DNA of 64,000 nucleotides from positions 1 to 64,000 of the forward strand of contig JAKPEO010000034.1 in assembly GCA_029551925.1 (NCBI GenBank), in the 5' to 3' direction. A model generated the notes under the pieces. It was not told the DNA's origin and made no database searches. It was given only the letters and a program-made list of their open reading frames with translations. The position numbers and the translations under genes were made by a program. Below are positions 49,632 through 59,092 of the stretch, in pieces (the stretch's first letter is position 1; every line of letters begins with the position of its first letter). This DNA comes from a bacterium (GTDB lineage Bacteria; JAGOBX01).

Positions 49632-50567
49632 ATGAACAGCAAGAAAAAAGTATTAATTATTAAATTAGGGTATTCAGAAACATTAGATGCAGAAATCGGC
49701 AATACTTGCAGTTTAGGCGATGTATTGCGCACTACTGTTATTCTGCATATTTATAAAGATTATGATGTTACTTGGCTGACAGACGAAAAAGCACTGCAAT
49801 TATTGCGCGGGAATCGTTATATCAAAAGAATTTTAACTTTTGATTTAATGTCCGTGTTATTATTGCTCGGCGAAAAATTTGATATAATGATAAATTTAGA
49901 AAAGATACCGGGCATTTGCGCGCTTGCTGATAAAATTGACGCTTGGCAGAAATACGGATTTAGATTAGATAGAGATAAAGGCTCAGCAGAAGCGTATGAA
50001 TATTCGCAAGCGGCATTAAACATTGCCACCCAAGAAGACGAAAAAAAACGCAATAACAAATGCTGGCAAGAAATATTATTTGAAATGCTTAATAAAAAAT
50101 GGACTAATGAAAATTATATATTATCTTATAAACCAAAAACAAAAGAAATATATGACATTGGATTTAATATGTATGTCGGGCCAAAATTTCCAATAAAACA
50201 ATGGCCATTAGACAACTGGAAAAAATTAGCGAATAAATTAGAAAAAAAATACAGCATTACATATCAAGAAAGTTTAGACAATATTTACGGCTATATTGAC
50301 TGGCTGAACAAATCAAAATTAATAATCACAAATGATTCATTGGGGTTGCATATAGCGGCGGCATTGAATAAAAAAATTATCGCGCTCATTGGGCCTACTT
50401 CAACTACTGAAATTCCGCATTTGCCAAATATATTAATAGTCAAACCTAAAAAAAAATTAAAATGTATTCCGTGTTTTAAAGAGTATTGCAAATTAAATGA
50501 TACCTGTATGAATTATATAGATGTTGATGATGTCGTTCAAGCGGTTCATAAAATTTTAAAAAAATAA
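49632..50567 (+). CDS. Glycosyltransferase family 9 (heptosyltransferase-like)
   Basis: 311 residues. It begins KKVLIIKLGYSETLDAEIGN, then CSLGDVLRTT, and ends with the GT9 acceptor-side block ITNDSLGLHIAAALNKKIIA, LIGPTS and the cysteine cluster CIPCFKEYCKLNDTC, which matches the C-terminal cysteines of ADP-heptose transferases. It should act at the cytoplasmic face of the inner membrane on LPS core or a similar lipid-linked glycan. A TTG three codons upstream is less likely as the start. The radical SAM gene follows after 25 bases. Confidence 0.88.
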   Translation: MNSKKKVLIIKLGYSETLDAEIGNTCSLGDVLRTTVILHIYKDYDVTWLTDEKALQLLRGNRYIKRILTFDLMSVLLLLGEKFDIMINLEKIPGICALADKIDAWQKYGFRLDRDKGSAEAYEYSQAALNIATQEDEKKRNNKCWQEILFEMLNKKWTNENYILSYKPKTKEIYDIGFNMYVGPKFPIKQWPLDNWKKLANKLEKKYSITYQESLDNIYGYIDWLNKSKLIITNDSLGLHIAAALNKKIIALIGPTSTTEIPHLPNILIVKPKKKLKCIPCFKEYCKLNDTCMNYIDVDDVVQAVHKILKK

Positions 50568-50592
50568 TTTTTTCAGCGAAATATTAAAAAAA

Positions 50593-51660
50593 ATGAAGCC
50601 AAAATTATTATTAGATTCGCATAAATTATTATGGCATCTTGATAGATTGAAAGATTGGCTTGACGGCAAACGCATCGCGCCGATACATATAGATATGGGA
50701 TTAAGTAAAGATTGTAATTTACGCTGTTTATATTGTTATGGTAAAGTCCAAAAATTAGATAAGTCAGTAATACCGCGCGAGCCATTATTAAATTTTTTGC
50801 GAGATGCTGCTGAAATAGGCGTAAAAAGTGTGGCTATGATAGGCGATGGCGAACCGCTGATGAATCCTGCTGTATATGACGCAGTAGATTGCGGCTATGA
50901 TTGTGGATTAGATTTATCTATGGGCACGAACGGAATATTATTAAAAGATGATAAACTCCCGAAACTATTGAAAAAATTAGTATATTTAAGATTCAATATC
51001 AGTGCGGCGGCACCGCAAGCTTACAGCAAAATCCATTTATGTCCTGAACGAATGTTTAATATTGCGATTGAAAAAATCAGAAAGTGCGTTGAGATAAAAA
51101 AAAAACTGTCTTTAAAAATTACAATTGGTATGCAGATGGTGCTGATACCCGAATGCGCTGACCAGATTATACCATTGTCAAAATTAGGCGCGGAATTAGG
51201 CGTAGATTATTTAGTAATTAAACATTGCAGCGACAGCGAAGACAGAGAATTAAATATCCCATTAGAGCAATATCCAAAATACGAGCGCGATTTAAAAGAA
51301 GCGGAACAGTATTCAAATGACAATTATCAAGTAATAGTAAAATGGCGTAAAATTATGGCGCTCGGTAAAAAGAAATACGATAGATGTCTTGGTATTCCGT
51401 TTTTACTGCAAATTTCAGGAAACGGCGATGTCAAGCCGTGCGGTTTTTTATTTCCTAAAAAAGGTTATTTAATGGGCAACATAATAAAACAATCATTTAA
51501 AGAAATATTTTACGGCGAAGAATATTGGAATGTTATAAAACATTTAGCAACTGACTTTGATGTGCATACTCAATGCGGCACCGCTTGCCGTCAAGATTAT
51601 ATAAACGAATTTTTATGGAATCTTCTTTACAACAAACCTGACCATATTAATTTTATTTGA
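50593..51660 (+). CDS. Radical SAM protein with SPASM domain
   Basis: 355 residues. The radical-SAM cysteines are C41, C45, C48 (CNLRCLYCYG), with SAM-binding GDGEPLMNP and TNGILL. The C-terminal SPASM region holds further cysteines (CLGIPF, KPCGFLF, CGTACRQD) for auxiliary Fe-S clusters and the typical MGNI...SFKEIFYGEEYW. Such enzymes modify peptides, sugars or lipids. Next to a GT9 enzyme a sugar or lipid substrate is as likely as a peptide, and no precursor-peptide gene is visible. No ribosome site is seen ahead of the ATG. Confidence 0.88.
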   Translation: MKPKLLLDSHKLLWHLDRLKDWLDGKRIAPIHIDMGLSKDCNLRCLYCYGKVQKLDKSVIPREPLLNFLRDAAEIGVKSVAMIGDGEPLMNPAVYDAVDCGYDCGLDLSMGTNGILLKDDKLPKLLKKLVYLRFNISAAAPQAYSKIHLCPERMFNIAIEKIRKCVEIKKKLSLKITIGMQMVLIPECADQIIPLSKLGAELGVDYLVIKHCSDSEDRELNIPLEQYPKYERDLKEAEQYSNDNYQVIVKWRKIMALGKKKYDRCLGIPFLLQISGNGDVKPCGFLFPKKGYLMGNIIKQSFKEIFYGEEYWNVIKHLATDFDVHTQCGTACRQDYINEFLWNLLYNKPDHINFI

Positions 51661-51685
51661 TTTTTTATTAATTTTTTAGTATAAT
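51657..51685 (+). promoter_or_regulatory. Sigma-70 promoter of the 5'-nucleotidase gene
   Basis: TTGATT (51657-51662, overlapping the radical SAM stop), 17 bases, TATAAT (51680-51685), 43 bases before the ATG at 51728. Confidence 0.65.
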
Positions 51686-51727
51686 TTTTTCTTTAAAAAT
51701 TTTAAATTTGTATAGGGAAAAATATTT

Positions 51728-53272
51728 ATGAATAAAAACCGCAATTTTAAAATCATAATGTTGGTTTTAGTATTTCAATTCATTTTTATTTTTAATTTAT
51801 TTGCCGAACAAGTAAAATTAACATTTTTTTATACTAATGATATACACGGAAATATTAAACCATATAATATTATGCGCCGCGATTTAGAAAAGCCGTTTTT
51901 AGGTGGCGGCTTCTCAATAATGAAAAAGTATATTGATGATTACAAAAAAAATAATAAAAACCGAATTATAATTTTAGTTGATGCCGGCGATATATTTCAA
52001 GGCACGCCGGAAGGCGATTTGACTGACGGAACGCTGGTAATTGAGACAATGAATAAAATGAATTATACTGCCGCGACATTAGGCAATCATGAATTTGACA
52101 GAGGCGAAGATAAACTTTTAAAATTAATTGATAAAATGAAATTCGCCGCAGTATCTGCAAATATCACAGCGCCGTCAAAATCAAAACTAAAAAAATATGC
52201 TATAAAAAATTTTAATAATAAAATCAGAATAGCATTTACAGGATTATTGACAACAGAAACAAAAAAAATATTAGGAGCCGGAGCATTAAAAAAATTTGAT
52301 ATTTTAGATGAGATGAGTTCATTAAAAAATGTCTTGAATTTATTAAAGAAAGAAAAATACGATATGTTAGTATTATTGTCTCACTGCGGGACAGCGACTG
52401 ATTCAGCGATAGTTTCAGAAATTGGCGATTTTGATGTGATATTCGGCGGTCACGACCATTCAGCAAAATTAGAGCCATTAATTGTGGAAAACAGAAAAAC
52501 CTTGGTTTTTAGCACTTACGGCAGATTGTCGCAAATAGGGCAGTTAGAAATTGATTATGACAAAAAATCAAAGAAAATAGTAAACTTTAAAAATGCGATG
52601 ATAGATTTAAAAGAAGAAATAGGTCAAGATAAAGCGCTTCAAAAATTTATAACAGAAAAAAGCAAAAATATAGATAAAATAATGAATGTCAAAATTGGTT
52701 ACAGTGAAATTGATTTAGCAAGAAATGCTGTTGACGACAGTTATTATTCCAGTTCTGTATTAGGAAATATTTTAACTGATGTATTGCGCGAAAAATCAGG
52801 AGCGCAGATAGCGTTTTATAATAACAGTGGTATTAGGAGTTCGATAGCAGCAGGTACTGTAAAATTTCGCGATGCTTATCAAGTTGAGCCATTCGGCAAT
52901 ACAATTTATACAATGAAATTAAAAGGTTCTGATATTCGTCAATTTATTAGCGAAGTTTTAAATGACGCATATCATTCAGTTCAAATTAGCGGTTTAAAAA
53001 TAGAATATTATCAAGATGCAAGCGATAGTAAATTTTATTTATCGAAAATTGTATTAGACAACGGTTCTTTGCTGAACGACGCCGAATATTATTTAACTGC
53101 AACTCCAAATTATATAGGTGCTGGAAACGACGGATATCTTGTATTTTTGAAAGGTATCGAAAAAAAAGATTTATTGATTTCGATATTAGATTCGTTTGTC
53201 GAAAAATTAAAAAGCAACGAAAAATACAATTATGTTTTTAAAAATCGAATTGAATTTATAGGAATAAAATAA
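51728..53272 (+). CDS. 5'-nucleotidase / UshA-like metallophosphoesterase, secreted
   Basis: 514 residues. A signal peptide (about 1-27) precedes the calcineurin-like domain with its metal motifs: FFYTNDIHGN, VDAGDIFQG, LGNHEFDRG, LLSHCG and GGHDHS. The C-terminal 5'-nucleotidase substrate domain (about 320-514) has NSGIRSSIAAG, VEPFGNTIYTMKL and GAGNDGY. It should dephosphorylate nucleotides (or UDP-sugars, cyclic nucleotides) in the periplasm. It pairs logically with the NupC-type nucleoside transporter at 57.1 kb. AGGG stands ahead of the ATG. Confidence 0.93.
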   Translation: MNKNRNFKIIMLVLVFQFIFIFNLFAEQVKLTFFYTNDIHGNIKPYNIMRRDLEKPFLGGGFSIMKKYIDDYKKNNKNRIIILVDAGDIFQGTPEGDLTDGTLVIETMNKMNYTAATLGNHEFDRGEDKLLKLIDKMKFAAVSANITAPSKSKLKKYAIKNFNNKIRIAFTGLLTTETKKILGAGALKKFDILDEMSSLKNVLNLLKKEKYDMLVLLSHCGTATDSAIVSEIGDFDVIFGGHDHSAKLEPLIVENRKTLVFSTYGRLSQIGQLEIDYDKKSKKIVNFKNAMIDLKEEIGQDKALQKFITEKSKNIDKIMNVKIGYSEIDLARNAVDDSYYSSSVLGNILTDVLREKSGAQIAFYNNSGIRSSIAAGTVKFRDAYQVEPFGNTIYTMKLKGSDIRQFISEVLNDAYHSVQISGLKIEYYQDASDSKFYLSKIVLDNGSLLNDAEYYLTATPNYIGAGNDGYLVFLKGIEKKDLLISILDSFVEKLKSNEKYNYVFKNRIEFIGIK

Positions 53273-53289
53273 TTTTTTGGGGGTTATAG

Positions 53290-54843
53290 ATGTCGAGCGT
53301 AAATTCTAAAAAAATCGAGGAGTTAAAAGCAAAGCGTAAAAAGATTTTGGAGATGGGCGGCATTGAAAAAATCGAGAAGCGTAAAAAAACAGGGAAATTA
53401 ACGGCGCGCGATCGTATAGAATATTTATTAGATGAAAATACTTTTAATGAAATAGATGCGTTTATTAAACATCGTTCACAAGATTTTGATATGGACAAAA
53501 CCGAAGCTCCTGCTGACGGCGTAATAACCGGCTATGGCTCAATTAATGGCAGAAAGGTATTTGTTTATTCGCAAGATTTTACAGTTATCGGCGGGTCATT
53601 AGGCGAAATGCACGCGAAAAAAATCTGTAAAATTTTAGATATGGCATTAAGTTATGGTTGTCCAGTAGTAGGCATAAACGATTCAGGCGGCGCGCGAATA
53701 CAAGAAGGCATAGATTCATTAGCTGGATATGGCGAAATTTTTTTTCGTAATACCAAAGCGTCAGGCGTAATACCGCAGATATTAGCGGTAATGGGGCCGT
53801 GCGCGGGCGGCGCAGTTTATTCGCCGGCAATTATGGATTTTATTTTTATGGTAAATAAAACAGCGCAGATGTTTGTTACAGGTCCGCAGGTTATAAAAGC
53901 AGTGACTGGCGAAGATGTGACGATAAACGAATTAGGCGGCGCTATTACTCATAATACCAAAAGTGGCGTAGCGCATTTTATTGCGCCTGACGAATATAGT
54001 TGTCTTGATATGATAAAACAGATATTTGAATTTATACCATCAAATAATTTAGACGACCCTCCATTTGAATATCAAGACGAATTTTATTATGAAATACCTG
54101 AATTAAATGAAATTTTACCGGACGAATCGAACAAATCGTATGATATGAAAAATATAATTTTGAAAATAATAGACGATTCTGATTTTATGGAAGTACAGCA
54201 GCATTTTGCTCAAACGATAATCGTCGGATTTGCTAAAATCGCCGGGCGCTCGATTGGAATAATAGCAAATCAGCCAAAGATAAACGCCGGAGTATTGGAT
54301 TATAATTCATCAGATAAAGCCTCAAGATTTATTAGATTTTGCGATGCTTTTAATATTCCGCTTATAACATTCACAGATGTGCCCGGTTATTTGCCCGGCG
54401 TATATCAAGAACATAACGGTATAATTCGGCACGGCGCAAAATTACTATATGCTTATTCTGAAGCCACTGTGCCTAAAATAAATATTATTATCCGCAAAGC
54501 GTATGGCGGCGCTTATATTGCGATGAGCAGTAAGCATTTAGGCGCTGATTTTGTCTATGCTTGGCCTACCGCTGAAATTGCGGTGATGGGACCGGACGGC
54601 GCGGCTAATATAATTTTCAAAAACGAAATTAGCGCATCGGAAAATCCGATAGAGATGCGCAAACAAAAAATAGCAGAATACACTGAAAAATTTGCCAATC
54701 CGTATGTTGCTGCAGCTCGCGGATATGTAGATGATGTAATTGAACCAAAAGATACACGCAATAAAATAATTTCCGCTTTGAAGATAGCGCGCTCAAAACG
54801 CGAGTATCGTCCGACGCGCAAACACGGAAATATACCTTTATAA
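53290..54843 (+). CDS. Acyl-CoA carboxylase, carboxyltransferase subunit (MmdA/PccB type)
   Basis: 517 residues with both crotonase-like halves: KLTARDRIEYLLDENTF, GGSLGEMHAKKI, INDSGGARIQEGIDSL, GPCAGGAVYSPA (CoA oxyanion loop), TGPQVIKAVTGEDV, then IIANQP, FTDVPGYLPG and RKAYGGAYIAMSSKHL. The family moves carboxyl groups between biotin and propionyl- or methylmalonyl-CoA. Biotin carrier and carboxylase or decarboxylase-pump genes are not adjacent, so it could be part of a propionyl-CoA carboxylase or a sodium-pumping methylmalonyl-CoA decarboxylase. A GGGGG lies 7-12 bases before the ATG. Confidence 0.92.
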   Translation: MSSVNSKKIEELKAKRKKILEMGGIEKIEKRKKTGKLTARDRIEYLLDENTFNEIDAFIKHRSQDFDMDKTEAPADGVITGYGSINGRKVFVYSQDFTVIGGSLGEMHAKKICKILDMALSYGCPVVGINDSGGARIQEGIDSLAGYGEIFFRNTKASGVIPQILAVMGPCAGGAVYSPAIMDFIFMVNKTAQMFVTGPQVIKAVTGEDVTINELGGAITHNTKSGVAHFIAPDEYSCLDMIKQIFEFIPSNNLDDPPFEYQDEFYYEIPELNEILPDESNKSYDMKNIILKIIDDSDFMEVQQHFAQTIIVGFAKIAGRSIGIIANQPKINAGVLDYNSSDKASRFIRFCDAFNIPLITFTDVPGYLPGVYQEHNGIIRHGAKLLYAYSEATVPKINIIIRKAYGGAYIAMSSKHLGADFVYAWPTAEIAVMGPDGAANIIFKNEISASENPIEMRKQKIAEYTEKFANPYVAAARGYVDDVIEPKDTRNKIISALKIARSKREYRPTRKHGNIPL

Positions 54844-54866
54844 AAAAACGGGGAGAAATTGAAATT

Positions 54867-55514
54867 ATGATAAATTTGCATTGTCATACTTATTTTAGCG
54901 ACGGAATATTGGGTCCTGCAGAATTACTTACGCGCTGTATAAAAAAAAGATATCGTGCAGTAGCGCTAACTGACCATATTGATGAAAGTAATTTTGAAAA
55001 TGTTCTAAAAAATGTAAAAAAAGTAACTGACGAATTTAATAAAAGTTTAAATTTTCGTGCGCTTTGCGGCGCAGAATTGACTTATGTTTTACCTAAAAAT
55101 ATTGATAAAATAGCGAAAGAATGTAGAAAATTAGGCGCTGAAATAATTGTCGTGCACGGTGAAACATTAGTAGAGCCGGTGCCAGAAGAAACTAATATTT
55201 ATGCGGCGCAATCTAAAAATATTGATATTATAGCGCATCCAGGTTTGATTTGCTCAAAATCTGTAAAATACGCAAAAAAAAATAATATTTCATTAGAGAT
55301 AACTTCACGCAAAGGTCATTCTTTAAGTAATGGTTATGTTGCGAATATCGCGCAACAATATGATATTAATATGGTAATATCAACTGATGCTCATTGCCCA
55401 GAAGATTTGATAGATGAAAATTTTGCGATGCAGGTATTAATAGGCGCAGGCTTAACAAAAAAATCTATTATAAATCTTTGGAAAAATATGATCAGATTAG
55501 CTGGATTAAAATAA
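54867..55514 (+). CDS. PHP-domain metal phosphoesterase
   Basis: 215 residues, a stand-alone PHP domain. All metal ligands are present: H5 and H7 (LHCHTYFSDG), D12, H37 (TDH), E70, H97 (VVHGE), H124 (IAHPG), D174 and H176 (STDAH). The family includes histidinol phosphatases and nucleoside 3',5'-bisphosphate phosphatases; the substrate is not told by sequence. GGGGAG precedes the ATG. It lies 23 bases after the carboxyltransferase gene. Confidence 0.88.
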   Translation: MINLHCHTYFSDGILGPAELLTRCIKKRYRAVALTDHIDESNFENVLKNVKKVTDEFNKSLNFRALCGAELTYVLPKNIDKIAKECRKLGAEIIVVHGETLVEPVPEETNIYAAQSKNIDIIAHPGLICSKSVKYAKKNNISLEITSRKGHSLSNGYVANIAQQYDINMVISTDAHCPEDLIDENFAMQVLIGAGLTKKSIINLWKNMIRLAGLK

Positions 55515-55523
55515 ATAAATAAA

Positions 55524-56273
55524 ATGGTTTGTGCTCAAATATCGATTGTTATACCTGTTTATAATGAGACACAGAGAATAGATAATTCATTATTCGAACT
55601 AAAAGATTATTTTTCAAATTTTAAATATGATTATGAAATTATTTTTGTTGATGACGGCAGCAGCGATAATACCGCTGAAAAACTCGAAAAGTTTATAAAT
55701 AATAATTTACTAAAAAAATTTAAACTATTGAAATTGCCTAAAAATTGCGGAAAAGGAGCAGCAGTAAAACACGGTATGTTGAATGCAATGGATAATTCAG
55801 ATTTATATTTTTTTATGGACGCTGATTTATCTACGCCCCTGAGTGAAATTAATAAATTTATTGAATATTATGAAACGCATAAAACTGATATTTTAATTGG
55901 CTCGCGCAGTTTGGCTGATTCAAATGTCGTAGTGCATCAAAAAATCTATCGAGAATTGATGGGCAAGATATTCAATAAAATTTTGAAAATTTTGATATTC
56001 ACCGAATTTATAGATACACAGTGCGGATTTAAATTATTCAGTCCGCGCGCTCGTAAAAAAATATTTAAAAATTTAAAAATACAGAGATTCGCATTTGATG
56101 TTGAAATAGTATTTTTAGCGAAAAAATACAATATTTCAATTGAAGAATTGCCTGTGACTTGGGTGAATAAAGAAAATAGCCGCGTGCATATTATTAAAGA
56201 TTCATTCAATATGCTTTGCGATGTAATAAAATTACAGATAAATTGGTTATTAGGAAAATATGAAAAAAAATAA
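55524..56273 (+). CDS. Polyprenyl-phosphate glycosyltransferase (ALG5/DPM-like GT2)
   Basis: 249 residues, no long membrane segment. It has ISIVIPVYNETQRI, IIFVDDGSSDNT, NCGKGAAVKHGM, MDADLSTPLSEI, IGSRS, and the ALG5-type C-terminal block DTQCGFKLFSPRARKKIF, RFAFDVEI, LPVTW and SRVH. It should transfer a sugar (often glucose) from an NDP-sugar to a polyprenyl phosphate at the inner membrane, giving a donor for periplasmic glycosylation. It overlaps the downstream export gene by 14 bases. Confidence 0.9.
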   Translation: MVCAQISIVIPVYNETQRIDNSLFELKDYFSNFKYDYEIIFVDDGSSDNTAEKLEKFINNNLLKKFKLLKLPKNCGKGAAVKHGMLNAMDNSDLYFFMDADLSTPLSEINKFIEYYETHKTDILIGSRSLADSNVVVHQKIYRELMGKIFNKILKILIFTEFIDTQCGFKLFSPRARKKIFKNLKIQRFAFDVEIVFLAKKYNISIEELPVTWVNKENSRVHIIKDSFNMLCDVIKLQINWLLGKYEKK

Positions 56274-57024
56274 TTTTTCAAAAATTTTAATTTTATTTTT
56301 TTTGAGTTTTTTTATTTTATCATCTGCGTCTGAAAATTTAGCGGACGACGAATATTTTTTCGGACCTGGCGATATTGTAAAAATAGATTTTTTAGCTGTG
56401 CGTTATATGACTGCAACTTATACGATAGACAATTACGGCGAGATAATTTTACCGGTATTTGGCAAATATAAAATCGCTAATAAATCAATAAATTTTGTAA
56501 AAAACGAATTAATAAAAATGTATTCGGGACACTTAAAAAATCCTGAAATTGAAGTTATATTAGTCAAATCATATAAAAGCGAGCAATCAGAGCAAAACCG
56601 CGTATTTTTAGAAAAATTAGAGACAATCAAACACAATTATTTTTTGAGAAATTACGAAAGCGTGGTATCTGAAACTTTGAAATTACTTGATTTTATTGTT
56701 GATACTACCAAACGCGATAAACAGGTTTTTGGCGGTAAAAGTTTAGAATTAGAAATTTTAGATTTTGATTATTCTCTAAAAAATGGATTTTATGAAATAA
56801 AAGGAAGACTCCGAAATAATGTTTCGGCAAAATATAATTGGGTAAAATGCTCGTTTAAATTTTATTCAGCAAATGATAAATTATTAACTGAACGCGAGCA
56901 TTATTTAGTGCGCGATGTGCCGATTTATCAGACACAGATTGCGCCATTTGAATTTAAAGGCGTAGCGCATAAAGAAGCAGTGAGAATAAAATATGAAATT
57001 ACTGATTTTAGGATAGAAGAATAA
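56260..57024 (+). CDS. Wza-like polysaccharide export protein with C-terminal FxLYD-type domain
   Basis: 254 residues. A signal peptide (about 4-24) is followed by a poly_export domain (about 28-107: FFGPGDIVKIDFLAV, YTIDNYGEIILPVFGKYKI, the PES segment of Wza). The SLBB and C-terminal barrel helix of Wza are missing. Instead the C-terminal 95 residues (IKGRLRNNVSAKYNWVKCSF) resemble an FxLYD beta-sandwich. It may be a short periplasmic export accessory rather than a channel. The start overlaps the end of the ALG5-like gene, so both are coupled. Confidence 0.75.
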   Translation: MKKNNFSKILILFFLSFFILSSASENLADDEYFFGPGDIVKIDFLAVRYMTATYTIDNYGEIILPVFGKYKIANKSINFVKNELIKMYSGHLKNPEIEVILVKSYKSEQSEQNRVFLEKLETIKHNYFLRNYESVVSETLKLLDFIVDTTKRDKQVFGGKSLELEILDFDYSLKNGFYEIKGRLRNNVSAKYNWVKCSFKFYSANDKLLTEREHYLVRDVPIYQTQIAPFEFKGVAHKEAVRIKYEITDFRIEE

Positions 57025-57131
57025 CAAAAAAAAATGGACATAAAAAATAATAATAGCAGACAGCAAAAAGATGTTAAAAATTTTAAGATTAAAAAATAAA
57101 AGAAAATAAATTATTTAAGGAGGAATTTTTT

Positions 57132-59063
57132 ATGAAACATCAAAAATTATTATTATTATGCGGTGTTCTCGGAATTTTAGTTTCAGCGGCGTTTTTGAAA
57201 AGTAGTTATGTTATTCCAATGCTTGCAGTTTTGACTGTTTTACTTTTTATAACAGGCATAAAATATGTATATTCTTTTAGCGCAACAAAATATTATAAAA
57301 TTTGGTTAGCGGCAAGTTTTATTTTTGTGATTGTAATATCAATAGGATTATTTAGTAAAATGATAAGGCCAGTATCAGCGGAAACTCAAACTGCCGCAGC
57401 GCAGGTTGTTGACACTGCCGCGATTGCAGAACAATCAGCCGCAGCGGCGGCGGCGAAGCAGCCGGAGAATTTACAAGCAACTGAACAGAGCACTAAAAAA
57501 TTAAAACGCGAACGGCTCGATACTCCGTTAAAAGATAGATTGATAAGTTTTTTAGGAATATTCATTTTAATTTTGATTAGCTGGCTAATGTCAGTTAATC
57601 GTAAAGGTATAAAATGGCGTCCTGTAATTTGGGGTATTGCATTACAAATAATTTTTGGGTTGATAGTAATATCAGACACAGCCGGAGCATTTTTCTTTAA
57701 TGTAGTAGATGGCGCGGTGGGACAATTATTAGCGTTTAGCGAAGAAGGCGCGGCATTTGTATTTGGCAAACTCGCATATGGTCCGGTAGATGAACGCGGA
57801 TTAAAACAAGGTATGTTTTTCTTTTTTGCTGTGCTGCCGACTATAATATTTTTTTCGTCATTAATGACTTTATTATATCATATCGGAGTAATGGGCTATG
57901 TCGTAAAATTTTTCGCTAAAATAATGCAACGCACGATGAAGACGAGCGGCGCGGAATCATTATCAGCTGCTGCAAATATTTTTGTCGGACAGACCGAAGC
58001 GCCGTTGTTAGTAAAACCATTTGTTAGCAGAATGACAGTCAGCGAACTGCACGCTGTAATGACTGGCGGCTTTGCTACTGTCGCTGGCGGCGTAATGGCT
58101 GCGTATGTTGTATTTCTCAAAGATTTTATTCCTAATATTGCCGGGCATTTAGTGACTGCGAGTATAATGAGCGCGCCTGCGGCATTAGCGATCTCAAAAA
58201 TTGTTTATCCAGAAACAGAAGAATCAGTAACAGCCGGTGATGTAAAGATACATATAGAAAAACCAGATGCTAATATGATAGAAGCTGCGGCGCGCGGCGC
58301 AACAGAAGGTATGACGCTTATGCTGAATGTTGCGGCAATGTTAGTGGCGTTTGTCGCGCTTATTGCCGCTGTTAATTTTTGTTTTGAAAAATCGAGCGAT
58401 TTGATTAATGCAATAGCAGGTAAAAGCCAATATGCTGTAAGTTTATCACCCGATACGATTGCGCAAGTAAAAGAAGGCGATACCTTAAAAATTATTAAAC
58501 CGACAAAATCAATAGAATTAAAAATTGAAGAAATAAACAGCGCTGAAAATATTGTAAAAGTAAATAACCGTATAACAGAAAAACTGACAAATCAAAAATT
58601 TGAAATCTCGCGAAATGGCGGCGTTATCATATCCGGCGAAAATCTCAATACAACAGGCGGAGTATTATTCGTCAACTTGTCAATTTTATTCGGCTGGATA
58701 TTCGCTCCGATTTCATTAGCAATGGGCGTAGCGTGGAAAGATTGTATGGTAGTCGGCAGGTTATTAGGCGAAAAATTAATTTTAACAGAATTTATCGCAT
58801 ATCTGAATTTGTCTGATATTTTGAGAAATGGCTTTGAAACAACATCAGGCGCGATAGAATTTTTATCGCAGCGTTCAGCTGTAATCGCTTCGTATGCTCT
58901 TTGCGGATTCGCTAACTTTGCATCAATCGGCATACAAATCGGCGGGATCGGTGGTATTGCTCCTAATCGCCGTGCAGATTTAGCGCGCATTGGTTTGCGC
59001 TCAATGTTCGCAGGCGCAATTGCAGCGTGTTTAACAGGAAATATTGTTGGAATATTTATATAA
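57132..59063 (+). CDS. Concentrative nucleoside transporter (CNT/NupC family), enlarged
   Basis: 643 residues, against about 400 for typical bacterial CNTs. The core is clear: VNRKGIKWRPVIWGIALQ, SLMTLLYHIGVMGYV, FVGQTEAPLLVKPF (substrate loop), MTGGFATVAGGVMAAYV and the C-terminal CGFANFASIGIQIGGIG. Two additions stand out: an extra N-terminal hydrophobic block with an Ala/Gln-rich linker (1-135), and an insert of about 80 residues (about 425-508, a soluble KOW/SH3-like beta segment) between transmembrane helices. It imports nucleosides with Na+ or H+ across the inner membrane. A perfect AAGGAGG (57116-57122 region) precedes the ATG. Confidence 0.92.
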   Translation: MKHQKLLLLCGVLGILVSAAFLKSSYVIPMLAVLTVLLFITGIKYVYSFSATKYYKIWLAASFIFVIVISIGLFSKMIRPVSAETQTAAAQVVDTAAIAEQSAAAAAAKQPENLQATEQSTKKLKRERLDTPLKDRLISFLGIFILILISWLMSVNRKGIKWRPVIWGIALQIIFGLIVISDTAGAFFFNVVDGAVGQLLAFSEEGAAFVFGKLAYGPVDERGLKQGMFFFFAVLPTIIFFSSLMTLLYHIGVMGYVVKFFAKIMQRTMKTSGAESLSAAANIFVGQTEAPLLVKPFVSRMTVSELHAVMTGGFATVAGGVMAAYVVFLKDFIPNIAGHLVTASIMSAPAALAISKIVYPETEESVTAGDVKIHIEKPDANMIEAAARGATEGMTLMLNVAAMLVAFVALIAAVNFCFEKSSDLINAIAGKSQYAVSLSPDTIAQVKEGDTLKIIKPTKSIELKIEEINSAENIVKVNNRITEKLTNQKFEISRNGGVIISGENLNTTGGVLFVNLSILFGWIFAPISLAMGVAWKDCMVVGRLLGEKLILTEFIAYLNLSDILRNGFETTSGAIEFLSQRSAVIASYALCGFANFASIGIQIGGIGGIAPNRRADLARIGLRSMFAGAIAACLTGNIVGIFI

Positions 59064-59092
59064 AAATTTAGGATAAGGAATTTAATGAAAAA

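Noticed and set aside
57034-57099. 21-codon frame before the nucleoside transporter gene
   Set aside because: Very Lys/Asn-rich, no ribosome site, and short enough to arise by chance in this composition.
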